Below, piece after piece: positions 33,140 through 41,381 of a stretch of DNA of 64,000 bases (the first letter of the stretch is position 1; each line of letters opens with the position of its first letter). Both the position numbers and the translations under genes were made by a program. The notes beneath the pieces were generated by a model. It did not search any database and was not told the DNA's origin. It saw only the letters and a list, made by a program, of their open reading frames with translations. This DNA comes from a bacterium UBP14_UBA6098 (GTDB taxonomy: Bacteria > UBP14 > UBA6098): NCBI GenBank assembly GCA_002428525.1, contig DIWU01000015.1, positions 62,001 to 126,000 on the forward strand, written 5' to 3'.

Positions 33140-34944
33140 TGAATCAGTTTAAACTTAAATATATCATAGTCTTAGCACTACTGATCTCCTCGGTCTTCGC
33201 CGAATGGTCGGTTGTGGCTAATGTTGACCGAACGCGAATGGGCGTCGATGACAACCTCACGCTGACAATAATTGTCACCGGAGACAAGCTCGACAACCTG
33301 AGCAACCCCCGCTTCGACGGCAACGACGATTGGGCGGTTATGAATTCGGGAACCAGCACGAGCACGAGCTTTCAGATAATCAACGGCCGAACAAGCCAGA
33401 GCAGAACTGTGACGACGAACCTGATTCTCGCGCCTAAACGCAAGGGAGTCCTTCAGGTGCCGAGGCTTCCTGTTTCCGCGAACGGCGAAACTAAGCACAG
33501 CGACGGCTATCAAGTCGAGGTCGTCGATGGTAGCCTCGCGCCCGCCGCTCAACCGCGCGGCCAAGCCCAGCAACGTGTCGCGTCAGCGCCCGCGCCCTCG
33601 GCCGAGGATGTTGCCGGAAATATCTTCCTCACGACTACGATCGATAAAAACGAAGTCTATGTCGGCGAGCAGGTGACTGCCACTTTCACGCTTTACAGCC
33701 AATACAACCTCGGCGATCTCTCGATGTCCAAGGACGCGGTTTTCAACGGTTTCTGGGCGAAGGAACTTTATCGCACGCAAAGGCTGAATTTCGAGAGGAA
33801 AACGCTCGACGGCAAGGTTTACAACGCGGTTGTGTTGTCAAGGCACGCGGTATTCCCGCTCACCTCCGGCGAGAAGACGATCGAGCCGATGGAACTCGAT
33901 TGTTCGGTGCTCACTCGGCGCGATTTTTGGGGCTTCTTCTCCCAAGGCGAAAGGGTTAAGGTCAACGGGAAATCTCGCAAGGTGACTGTTAAACCCCTGC
34001 CATCCGGCGCTCCTACGGGCTTTGCCGGTCTCGTCGGGGATTTCTCTGTGACCACCGAGGCCTCGACCCAACGGCCCAAAACCAACGAGGCTTTCAGCTA
34101 TATCGTCACAGTCTCCGGAACCGGCAATATTCATATTCTTGATAAGCCTCAAATCCAGTTCCCGCGAGGCTTCGATCTTTTCGATGTTCAAGAGACTCAG
34201 AATATGAACACCGACGCCTCAAAGGTCTCCGGCACCCGAAGATGGGAGTTCATCCTCGTCCCGAGAAGCGAGGGCGAGTTCGAGTTGCCGGCCTTCACCC
34301 TTCACTATTTCAAGCCCTCCACGAAGCGCTATGAAACCTTTGTATCGAAACCCATCCCGGTCGTGGTCGAGGCGGGAAAGGCCGAAGATGCTGGCGGGAT
34401 TCAGGTCATCTCGCGCGGCGAGGTGATGCGTGTCGGCGAGGATATCCGCTTCATCGCTCCGGATCGCGCGAGAATAGGGACCGGCCGCCTCGATCTCGGC
34501 GAGCTTAAGATTTTCCTATACCTGCTTCCGCTGGAGTTGTTGCTTGTCCTTATAGGCTTCTCGATCGATCGCAAGCGAAATAAGCTCGAGCGCGATGTCG
34601 GCTATGCCCGTTACACTCGTGCGCTCAAACGGGCGATGAAGGAACTCAAAGCCGCCTCGGCGAATATCGGGGACAGCGTTGTTTTCGCCGGTGCTGTGCA
34701 AAACTCGATTTTGCATTATCTCTGGGATAGGCTCGGCCTCAAGGGTGAAGAATTGGTTTTCAACAGAATTCGCGACCGGCTTGCCGAACGAAGGGTCGAT
34801 GACGCTACTCTCGACGAGATCGAGGGCCTGCTTGAAAGGCTCGATTTCCTTCGTTTCGCGCCGGGGGAAAAGGAAAAGGCCTCGCGGGATCTTCTCGATA
34901 CCGCGAAAGAATTGATTAAAAAGGTCGATAGGGTGTTCAAGTAG
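33139..34944 (+). CDS. batD: BatD (oxygen-tolerance family), third and largest
   Basis: 601 residues from ATG 33139 (TGATG overlap with batC). A signal peptide (MNQFKLKYIIVLALLISSVFA) leads to a series of immunoglobulin-like domains across about 22-450: RTRMGVDDNLTLTIIVTG, TTTIDKNEVYVGEQVTATF and TEASTQRPKTNEAFSY begin successive repeats. A transmembrane helix near 455-475 (KIFLYLLPLELLLVLIGFSID) is followed by a cytoplasmic helical domain with YTRALKRAMKELKAA. This is the classical full-length BatD layout. It is followed by batE after no gap. Confidence 0.9.
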   Translation: MNQFKLKYIIVLALLISSVFAEWSVVANVDRTRMGVDDNLTLTIIVTGDKLDNLSNPRFDGNDDWAVMNSGTSTSTSFQIINGRTSQSRTVTTNLILAPKRKGVLQVPRLPVSANGETKHSDGYQVEVVDGSLAPAAQPRGQAQQRVASAPAPSAEDVAGNIFLTTTIDKNEVYVGEQVTATFTLYSQYNLGDLSMSKDAVFNGFWAKELYRTQRLNFERKTLDGKVYNAVVLSRHAVFPLTSGEKTIEPMELDCSVLTRRDFWGFFSQGERVKVNGKSRKVTVKPLPSGAPTGFAGLVGDFSVTTEASTQRPKTNEAFSYIVTVSGTGNIHILDKPQIQFPRGFDLFDVQETQNMNTDASKVSGTRRWEFILVPRSEGEFELPAFTLHYFKPSTKRYETFVSKPIPVVVEAGKAEDAGGIQVISRGEVMRVGEDIRFIAPDRARIGTGRLDLGELKIFLYLLPLELLLVLIGFSIDRKRNKLERDVGYARYTRALKRAMKELKAASANIGDSVVFAGAVQNSILHYLWDRLGLKGEELVFNRIRDRLAERRVDDATLDEIEGLLERLDFLRFAPGEKEKASRDLLDTAKELIKKVDRVFK

Positions 34945-35733
34945 ATGAAACGACTTTTGTTCATATCATTAATGTTTATTGTCGCTTCGCTTCAAGCGGG
35001 GGATGCTACGGAGCTTTATTCCTCCGGCAATCAGGCCTACCGCGACGGCGAGTTTACGGCCGCGATCGACCACTATCTCGAATCTATCGGTTCCGGCGCT
35101 TGCGATTCGAGGCTCTATTATAACCTCGGAAACGCCTATTTCCGTGACGGTCAGATCGGCAAAGCGATTCTTTCCCTCGAGAGGGCGAGATTCCTCGCCC
35201 CGCGCGATCGGGATGTTCTTAACAATCTCGAATTCATTCGGAAAACCAGAGTTGATGTTATTCTCGACTCGGAGGACAGGCGACCGGTCGCCGATGTTTA
35301 TGAGAATACTCCTATCGGCTTGTTCTATAAGCTCTTAGGGAAATTCACCTTTGCGGAACTCGTCTGGGCCTCCGCTATATTCACAATATTTGGGACTGTT
35401 GCGCTATTCTTGGTCTTCGCCCTGAAGGGCCGAATAGTGCGATTCTTCAAAGTCCTCGCGCTTATTCTGTGGATATTCGCCGGTCTTATCATGATCCCGT
35501 ATTCGCTCAAAAGAACCTCGGCTTGGGAAACAAAAAAGGCGATTATCCTCTCCGAAAGAGCCGAGCTACGAAGCGAGCCTACCAACTCCTCACAACTAAA
35601 ATATACCCTCAAAGAGGGCATGGAGGTTGCAGTCGAGGAGACTCGCGGCGATTTCTCGCGGGTGATGCTCCGCAACGGCGAGGACGGATGGCTTCCCAAT
35701 TCCGCCTTCGAGCTTGTAATCCCCAGACAATAG
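34945..35733 (+). CDS. batE: BatE: TPR, membrane and SH3-like domains
   Basis: 262 residues starting immediately after the batD stop. A signal peptide (1-18) and TPR repeats (about 22-95, ELYSSGNQAYRDGEFTAAID, YYNLGNAYFRDGQIGKAI) precede two transmembrane helices (about 133-155 and 165-185). The C-terminal 70 residues form a bacterial SH3-like fold (AELRSEPTNSSQLKYTLKEG, GWLPNSAFELV). The order is that of BatE. It is the last gene of the Bat run; no terminator is visible in the 141 bases before the next gene. Confidence 0.9.
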   Translation: MKRLLFISLMFIVASLQAGDATELYSSGNQAYRDGEFTAAIDHYLESIGSGACDSRLYYNLGNAYFRDGQIGKAILSLERARFLAPRDRDVLNNLEFIRKTRVDVILDSEDRRPVADVYENTPIGLFYKLLGKFTFAELVWASAIFTIFGTVALFLVFALKGRIVRFFKVLALILWIFAGLIMIPYSLKRTSAWETKKAIILSERAELRSEPTNSSQLKYTLKEGMEVAVEETRGDFSRVMLRNGEDGWLPNSAFELVIPRQ

Positions 35734-35874
35734 TATTAATCAAGGCTTTTAACTTCCCTATTGCTTTCCGAAGAAGCCCTGTTCTTCGACGCGCCGAATT
35801 TTGACCTTGACGTTTGGGAATAAATGCAATAGTTTATATAAATGTATCATCTTTCTTTCTAATGGGGAAGCCTA

Positions 35875-36555
35875 ATGTCGAATGCCGATAGGGTTAGAAA
35901 ACGCCACGAAGCCGACCATCCAAAAGTTAACTATATTGCTTGGATAGCGATCTCGCTCGTCCTTGCGCTGATTATCTCGGTTCCTTTTCTAAAAAGGGTG
36001 CGCGGGTTTGTCGTATCATCCGACTATATGGAAAAAGGCTTGAAACAGGGCGACTGGGTTTTCGTGAAGTATAACAATGACCGCATGCAGTTCTCTGCCG
36101 GCGATATAGTCGTTTTTCAGTATCCCCCCGAACGCTCGCAATACCGCTTCGGACGAATAATCGCAACCGGCGGCCAAAAGGTTCAGGTCTATAAGAAGGA
36201 GGTCTATGTTAACGATATTCCGATAACCGAACCGCAAACCGTTTATTTCTCGGAACCGGGTCTCGATAACTCCCTCCTCTCTCTGCGGGATTATTTTGGG
36301 CCGTTTCAGGTTCCACCTAATAGCTATTTTATTCTCGGAGATAATCGAGACAATAGCGTGGACTCGCGAAACTGGGGCGAATTACCAGAGGAGCTTATAA
36401 TCGGTAAGCCGATGTTCGTTTATTTCTCCTTTAAACCCGACCCGAACGCCCCAAAAATCAAGAAGCCGCCGGATGTGGTGAAGGCCTTCTTTTACCACGT
36501 CTTCCACTCACTCGGGCGGGTTGAGTTCGGTCGGATCGGCAAGAAGGTTAAATGA
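35875..36555 (+). CDS. Signal peptidase I-like protein lacking the catalytic Ser/Lys dyad
   Basis: 226 residues with one N-terminal transmembrane helix (about 20-38) and the S26 fold: box B around 45-64, DIVVFQYPP, box D around 90-105, and an intact box E GDNRDNSVDSRNWG at 155-168. Aligned with active LepB/SipS enzymes, the nucleophilic serine of the SxSM motif is Tyr51 (SSDYMEKG) and the general-base lysine of the KR motif is Gly93 (FGRIIATGG). The PT of SMxPT is also lost. It is therefore predicted to be inactive as a serine-lysine protease, yet the scaffold is conserved and the frame intact. It overlaps the next gene by four bases (ATGA). Confidence 0.88.
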   Translation: MSNADRVRKRHEADHPKVNYIAWIAISLVLALIISVPFLKRVRGFVVSSDYMEKGLKQGDWVFVKYNNDRMQFSAGDIVVFQYPPERSQYRFGRIIATGGQKVQVYKKEVYVNDIPITEPQTVYFSEPGLDNSLLSLRDYFGPFQVPPNSYFILGDNRDNSVDSRNWGELPEELIIGKPMFVYFSFKPDPNAPKIKKPPDVVKAFFYHVFHSLGRVEFGRIGKKVK

Positions 36556-37802
36556 GCTACGGTTGCTATGTCCATATACCCTTCTGCAACGGTGAGAAAT
36601 GCCCCTATTGCGGCTTCTACTCGATCCCCTATGCACCATACCTCGCAGACGATTATATCCCCGCGGTTCTCGAACAGGCCCGCAGATCGAGTTTCCCCGA
36701 TTTCGACACCCTGTATATCGGCGGTGGAACGCCTTCGTCCCTCACCCTAATGCAATTAGAGACTCTACTCGACGGCCTCCAAAAGATACACCCTATGCCG
36801 AAAGATTGTGAGATCACTGTCGAGCTGAATCCCGAGAATGTCACCGAGGAGCTTGTTAATACGCTCGAAAGGTGTTCGGTGACACGGGTTTCACTCGGTG
36901 TCCAGTCTTTGGTTCAGCGCCAGCTCATGGTTCTCGGAAGAAAACATACAGTCGATATGATAACGCAGGCATTCGAGCTTCTGAGGAGCAAATCCTTTTC
37001 GACATCTATCGACCTCATTTTCGGTGTCCCCGGTCAGGAGTTGGAGGAATGGTCAACGACGATCGGCCGCGCTATCGAACTCGACCCGGATCATATCTCG
37101 ATCTATTGCTTGTCCTACGAAGAGGGGACTCCCTTTGCCTACGCCCTCCGAAAGGGTTTGATCTCGTCGGTGACCGCGGAGGCCGAGCAGGCTATGTTTT
37201 TCACTGCACTGAACAGATTCGAGGCGGCCGGCTATGAGCATTACGAGATTTCCAACCTCTGTAAACCCGGCAAATACAGTCGCCATAATATGAAGTATTG
37301 GACCGGCGAGGGCTATATGGGGCTTGGCGCCGGCGCTCACAGCTACGCCCCCGGGCCGCCGCGGTGGCTCAGGATGGCCGCTGTCAAGAATGTCCGCGGT
37401 TTTCTCGGGCGGATCGCCTCGGCTGAGTCGATCTGGGAGTTTGTAGAGGCCTTGGATCTCCCAAAGCGCGTCGCTGAATTTCTGATGCTCCGTTTCAGGC
37501 TTGTTAACGGCTTCTCTGTCGAGGATGTCGCACGCAATCTCCCCGAGATCGACGCAATTCAATTTGTCGATCTACTCAAACCCCTCGAGGACTCGAAGCA
37601 TATTGTTCGCGAGGGCGGAAGGCTCCGAATTCCCCGCGAATCGTTGTTCATCTCGGACGCGATTATTTTAGCGGCGGTCGAGGCCACCGATCGGTATATC
37701 CGCCAGACCGCCCTAAGGCTTCACGCGGTCACTGACGATATCGATATGGCGGATTACATTACATCGTTCCATGGCCCCGAAGAACCGAGCCCGCAGAAAT
37801 AA
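36552..37802 (+). CDS. hemW: HemW-like radical SAM protein with CX4CX2C motif
   Basis: 416 residues. It starts YVHIPFCNGEKCPYCGFYS; the cluster cysteines are 12, 17 and 20, giving CX4CX2C where HemW and nearly all radical SAM enzymes have CX3CX2C. LYIGGGTPSSL, ELNPENV, RVSLGVQSL, IDLIFGVPGQ and HYEISNLCKPG with the closing HemN-type domain all match HemW. Family knowledge: HemW is a heme chaperone rather than coproporphyrinogen oxidase. The insertion is in the codons themselves (TGC AAC GGT GAG AAA TGC), not a frameshift. The start overlaps the signal-peptidase-like gene. Confidence 0.88.
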   Translation: MSYGCYVHIPFCNGEKCPYCGFYSIPYAPYLADDYIPAVLEQARRSSFPDFDTLYIGGGTPSSLTLMQLETLLDGLQKIHPMPKDCEITVELNPENVTEELVNTLERCSVTRVSLGVQSLVQRQLMVLGRKHTVDMITQAFELLRSKSFSTSIDLIFGVPGQELEEWSTTIGRAIELDPDHISIYCLSYEEGTPFAYALRKGLISSVTAEAEQAMFFTALNRFEAAGYEHYEISNLCKPGKYSRHNMKYWTGEGYMGLGAGAHSYAPGPPRWLRMAAVKNVRGFLGRIASAESIWEFVEALDLPKRVAEFLMLRFRLVNGFSVEDVARNLPEIDAIQFVDLLKPLEDSKHIVREGGRLRIPRESLFISDAIILAAVEATDRYIRQTALRLHAVTDDIDMADYITSFHGPEEPSPQK

Positions 37803-37805
37803 AAT

Positions 37806-37834
37806 AAGCTTCGCCGTCGCGCTAACGGCGAAGC
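37806..37834 (-). terminator. Hairpin terminator between convergent genes
   Basis: AGCTTCGCCGT and ACGGCGAAGCT form an 11-bp stem with a 7-base loop. On the minus strand it is followed by T-rich sequence and lies 21 bases after the zinc-finger gene; it may also stop the hemW transcript. Confidence 0.65.
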
Positions 37835-37854
37835 TCTGAAGGATGTAGGTTGGT

Positions 37855-38178
37855 TTATTCGACGCCCAAGTAGGATACCTCTCCAGATAGGATCCTATTG
37901 AGCATCTTGACAAATTTACCGCCATCGTCGGTGAAATTTATCGGGTGATTTTGAATCTGTGAAAGGCTTATCGCGCGCGTTTCTTTGGGATTCGGCGCAT
38001 TGTAGTCGCTTTTATGGCGCCTTACTCTACGCCTTCTGGCGTCTCTCGTGTCGAGCGCCGCGCAACGACTTGAACAATATTTCGGGGCGTATTTCGCGCC
38101 CACCTTGATTATAAAAGTATTTTCACAGCCTTCACGCTCGCATTTTTTCAAAGCCCTCGGCAATTTTTTCCTCGGCAT
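37855..38178 (-). CDS. Small basic protein with a putative zinc finger
   Basis: 107 residues with a strong AAAGGAGG ribosome site six bases upstream of ATG. The N-terminal half is very basic and has four cysteines in CX4C (C13, C18) and CX3C (C35, C39) arrangement: KCEREGCENTF and KYCSSRCAAL. A stretch RDARRRRVRRHKSDY follows. This suggests a treble-clef or HNH-like nucleic-acid-binding finger, but no HNH catalytic residues are evident. The C-terminal 50 residues (SLSQIQNHPINFTDDGG) are unrecognised. Confidence 0.65.
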   Translation of the reverse strand: MPRKKLPRALKKCEREGCENTFIIKVGAKYAPKYCSSRCAALDTRDARRRRVRRHKSDYNAPNPKETRAISLSQIQNHPINFTDDGGKFVKMLNRILSGEVSYLGVE

Positions 38179-38319
38179 GATAACCTCCTTTGTTCAAATT
38201 CATAATACTATAGTAGCTTGTTTTATGCCAAAAAAAATAATATCATATTTTATTGATATTCATGGAGATAGCTAAGCATCGCATTTTTTTGTGTGTTTAA
38301 ATAGGGGATTACGCCCAAC

Positions 38320-38343
38320 ATAATGGGCAATATGACCCATTAT
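38320..38343 (+). promoter_or_regulatory. Palindromic operator candidate upstream of the namZ operon
   Basis: ATAATGGG (38320-38327) and CCCATTAT (38336-38343) are a perfect inverted repeat with an 8-base spacer, ending seven bases before the -35 box of the namZ promoter. The arrangement suits a dimeric regulator; no regulator gene is adjacent. Confidence 0.5.
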
Positions 38344-38350
38344 TTCAACT

Positions 38351-38378
38351 TTGAATTCGCAAAAGAAAAACATATATT
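38351..38378 (+). promoter_or_regulatory. Promoter of the MurNAc-salvage operon, probably leaderless
   Basis: TTGAAT (38351-38356) and TATATT (38373-38378) are 16 bases apart. The ATG at 38388 begins only nine bases after the -10 box and no ribosome-binding sequence precedes it, so the transcript would have almost no leader. Confidence 0.55.
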
Positions 38379-38387
38379 GATTAAATT

Positions 38388-39557
38388 ATGAAACGCAGAG
38401 TGAAGATAGGCCTCGAACGATTGCCGGAGTTAGCCGATAAGCTTCCCATCGGGAAAAATCCGGCTCTGCTGTGTAACGAGGCCTCTTGCACCTCGGATTA
38501 TATACATGCGACTGACTTCCTTTATTCATGCGGGATAAAGCCTTCCGCCCTTTTCGGCCCTCAGCATGGTATATCAATCACCGATCAGGCTAATATGATA
38601 GAGTGGGAGGGTCGCCGCGACTCCGGTGGTATTCCAATACACTCCCTTTATGGAGCTACTCGTAAACCTACAAGGGATAGTCTTATCGGAGTATCTTCTC
38701 TGATAGTAGATCTGCAGGAGGTCGGCTCAAGATATTATACCTATATTTGGACGAGCTATCTATGCCTCGAATCATGCGCGGAGGCCGGTATTCCTCTCAT
38801 TGTCTTGGATCGCCCTAATCCCCTTGCTGGGATTAAAACCGAGGGACCCGGAATTGCACAAGGTTACGAGAGCTTTGTCGGCCTGAGCTCGATTCCTATT
38901 CGCCATGGTTGCACAATCGGTGAGCTTCTAAGGGTTTTCGCAAAGAGAAATAATATCTCTGAATACCTCAAGGTTGTTCCAATGGAAGGATGGAATCGAA
39001 GGATGCTTTGGCCGCAGACTCAGAGACCATGGTTTCCTCCGTCCCCGAACATGCCGGATTTTGAGACAGCTTTGCTCTATCCGGGCGCATGCCTACTCGA
39101 GGCTACTAATATATCGGAAGGGCGCGGCACGGCTTATCCTTTTAAGGTTTTTGGAAGTCCTTGGATCTGTTCGAAAAGGATGATTGCGGCTTTGGAAAAA
39201 TATAAAATAAAAGGCGCGAGTTTTCGCCCGGTCTCATATAAACCTATGTTCGATAAGTATTTGGGTGAAGTTTGTCGAGGAGTTCAAGTTCATATCGATA
39301 GTTCAATGACCTTAGAACCTGTGCTATTATACTATATAATAATATACGAGATAAGTATATTATGGCCTGATGAGTTCAGATGGACAGAGCCGCCATATGA
39401 GTATGAATATATCAAACCCCCGATAGATATATTAACAGGAGATAACAAGTTTCGAGATTGTGTCGATAATAAAGGCAATCTGAGAGAATTGGTTTCGGCA
39501 TGGGATAAATACTATACTATGTATAATGATGAAATTAATAATATAATGCTATATTAG
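38388..39557 (+). CDS. namZ: Exo-beta-N-acetylmuramidase (NamZ, DUF1343 family)
   Basis: 389 residues, full family length. DUF1343 hallmarks are present: LCNEASCTSDYIHATDFLY, ALFGPQHGISI, VDLQEVGSRYYTYIWT, LDRPNPLAGIKTEGPG and the LLEATNISEGRGTAYPFKVFG block. Family knowledge: NamZ cleaves terminal MurNAc from peptidoglycan fragments. No signal peptide is visible, so it likely acts on imported muropeptides in the cytoplasm, unlike exported NamZ forms. Three bases separate it from the murU-like gene. The segment is more AT-rich than its surroundings, increasingly so toward its 3' end. Confidence 0.88.
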   Translation: MKRRVKIGLERLPELADKLPIGKNPALLCNEASCTSDYIHATDFLYSCGIKPSALFGPQHGISITDQANMIEWEGRRDSGGIPIHSLYGATRKPTRDSLIGVSSLIVDLQEVGSRYYTYIWTSYLCLESCAEAGIPLIVLDRPNPLAGIKTEGPGIAQGYESFVGLSSIPIRHGCTIGELLRVFAKRNNISEYLKVVPMEGWNRRMLWPQTQRPWFPPSPNMPDFETALLYPGACLLEATNISEGRGTAYPFKVFGSPWICSKRMIAALEKYKIKGASFRPVSYKPMFDKYLGEVCRGVQVHIDSSMTLEPVLLYYIIIYEISILWPDEFRWTEPPYEYEYIKPPIDILTGDNKFRDCVDNKGNLRELVSAWDKYYTMYNDEINNIMLY

Positions 39558-39560
39558 CTT

Positions 39561-40439
39561 ATGGATGCGATAATACTATCTGCAGGAGAAGGACGAAGGC
39601 TCAGGCCGATGACTTTACATCTGCCAAAGCCTCTTATTCCGGTTAGTTGCGAACCGTTTATCGAGTTCACGATAAGGAGGCTTGAATCGGCAGGCGTATT
39701 CAGATGCGCAGTTAATATATGGTATAAAGCCGAAATGATAGAGCAATATTTATCAAAAAGAAGAAAAGACGGTATGGAAATATTGCCTATTAAGGAGAAA
39801 GAGCTTTATGGAACAGGCGGAGGAATTTCAAATGCGGCAAGCTTAATTAGCGGAGAAGAGCCGATTGTGGTGCATAATTGTGATATTTATGCTGATATAA
39901 ATATGAAAGAACCGATGATCGAACATCGGGCTTCTGAGGCCTTAGTCACTTTATTGGTGAAAAAAGGATCGAGTGAAGTAAATACATCTAACGGCTATGT
40001 TGTCGATATCGCAGGAAAATTTGGGAACAATGGAGAAAAGTCTTATAAGTTTACAGGTATATCTATTTGGGAGCGCGAAGCACTGAAGTATCTCCCGTTG
40101 CCGGGAAACACAGGATGTGAAATCGAAAGCCTTGCAAAGATGATAAGTTGTGGAGAAAAAGTAAGATACTTCGATATTGGAGACAGTTTTTGGTGCGACA
40201 TTGGGTCATGTAAAGGTTACATGGAAATACATAAATATTTGTATGATAATACTCAAATCACTAATAAGTTTTATGATAAAGGTATTAGAATTAAGGGTTT
40301 CTTTTATGCATGTGAAGGAGCGAAGATTGGAGAAGGTTCAAGGATCGAAAATGTTGTTGTTTGGGCGGGAGGAGAGATTCGCGCAGGAGAGGAAATTGAG
40401 AATGCAATAATAGGGCCATTTGGAGTTATACGTATATAA
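39561..40439 (+). CDS. murU: Sugar-1-phosphate nucleotidyltransferase, likely MurU
   Basis: 292 residues. The nucleotide-binding signature reads ILSAGEGRRLRPMT with LPKPLIPV at about residues 5-28, followed by LYGTGGGISNA and VVHNCDIYADI (metal-binding Asp). The C-terminal 60 residues show left-handed beta-helix hexapeptides (GAKIGEGSRIENVVVWAG). MurU makes UDP-MurNAc from MurNAc-1-P; the hexapeptide tail is longer than in the Pseudomonas enzyme. A mannose- or glucose-1-phosphate enzyme is the alternative, but the kinase and NamZ neighbours support MurU. It shares one base with the kinase start (TAATG). Confidence 0.75.
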   Translation: MDAIILSAGEGRRLRPMTLHLPKPLIPVSCEPFIEFTIRRLESAGVFRCAVNIWYKAEMIEQYLSKRRKDGMEILPIKEKELYGTGGGISNAASLISGEEPIVVHNCDIYADINMKEPMIEHRASEALVTLLVKKGSSEVNTSNGYVVDIAGKFGNNGEKSYKFTGISIWEREALKYLPLPGNTGCEIESLAKMISCGEKVRYFDIGDSFWCDIGSCKGYMEIHKYLYDNTQITNKFYDKGIRIKGFFYACEGAKIGEGSRIENVVVWAGGEIRAGEEIENAIIGPFGVIRI

Positions 40440-41371
40440 TGGATGACAAATTCAAGGGTCTTGTTGTTTCCGCCGGTTTTAAAGGCTCGATACAAATTGA
40501 TACTATGCTTGGAGCAGGCTCAAACCGCTCGTTCTATAGGGTTTCCGATAATGAAAAATCTATGGTGTTAATCTCCGGTGAAGGTCATGGCGCGGATTTA
40601 ACCCGCTGGGTTCAAATGCACGGTTATCTAAGTTCAGTCGATATCGGGGTTCCAATACTCTATGCATATGATTTAACCATCCCCGCAATAATTGTCGAAG
40701 ATTTAGGAGAGATGAATCCGGTTGATATAGAACATTATGATATTATAATTAATGAACTCATCAGAATGCAACAATGTGCCTCAAAGAATATTCTCAAGGT
40801 TCCATTATTTGATAATAATCATTTCGAGTACACAGCGTTTAGACAAGAATCGGACTATTTTGAGAAGAATTATCTGAATATTCACAAAAAATATTATATA
40901 AAAAGCGATATTCTTAAAGAGTTTGACAAGATTGCTCTCAACCTTGCTAAAATACCTAAATATTTCTGTCATCGTGATTTTCAATCCTCCAATTTCATTC
41001 TTCAGAATAACCGTATGCGTTTAATCGATTTTCAATCCGCTAAGTATGGGCCGCTCGAGTATGACCTGTCGAGCTTGTTATGGGATTCGAGAATTGAGAT
41101 TACTGAGGATAAAAGGGAAGAGTTGATCGAATACTATAAGAATAGAGCGATAGAATGCGGTCTGGAAATAGAGGTTCCGAATTTTTATGATAATATATAT
41201 TTATGTGCACTATCTCGAACCATGCAATCCCTTGGGGCTTACTGTTTTTTATATCTGCAATGTGGAAAAACCGGCTTTAAAAACTTGATTGAGCCTGCAG
41301 AGAGGCATTTGAGAGAGCTTATAGAGAGAACATCGTTGTTGACAGGATTAATAAAAGTATTACAATGTTAA
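40439..41371 (+). CDS. amgK: APH-fold sugar kinase, likely AmgK (MurNAc/GlcNAc 1-kinase)
   Basis: 310 residues with an aminoglycoside-phosphotransferase fold. The catalytic loop is HRDFQSSN at 178-185 and the metal-binding Asp197 lies in RLIDFQSAKYGP; LGAGSNRSFYRV is the nucleotide-binding strand. AmgK has the same loop type (HRDYHSRN). In the AmgK-MurU route MurNAc is phosphorylated at C1 and then uridylylated to UDP-MurNAc, bypassing de novo synthesis. With namZ and murU upstream this is the last gene of the operon. Codons are distinctly AT-rich compared with genes on either side. Confidence 0.77.
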   Translation: MDDKFKGLVVSAGFKGSIQIDTMLGAGSNRSFYRVSDNEKSMVLISGEGHGADLTRWVQMHGYLSSVDIGVPILYAYDLTIPAIIVEDLGEMNPVDIEHYDIIINELIRMQQCASKNILKVPLFDNNHFEYTAFRQESDYFEKNYLNIHKKYYIKSDILKEFDKIALNLAKIPKYFCHRDFQSSNFILQNNRMRLIDFQSAKYGPLEYDLSSLLWDSRIEITEDKREELIEYYKNRAIECGLEIEVPNFYDNIYLCALSRTMQSLGAYCFLYLQCGKTGFKNLIEPAERHLRELIERTSLLTGLIKVLQC

Positions 41372-41381
41372 TATCAAAGAT

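Noticed and set aside
35801..35842. Possible promoter (TTGACC/TTGACG with TATATA or TATAAA) upstream of the signal-peptidase-like gene
   Set aside because: Spacing is 22 bases for the good -35 boxes; only a poor TTGGGA stands at 17. It was not listed as a feature.
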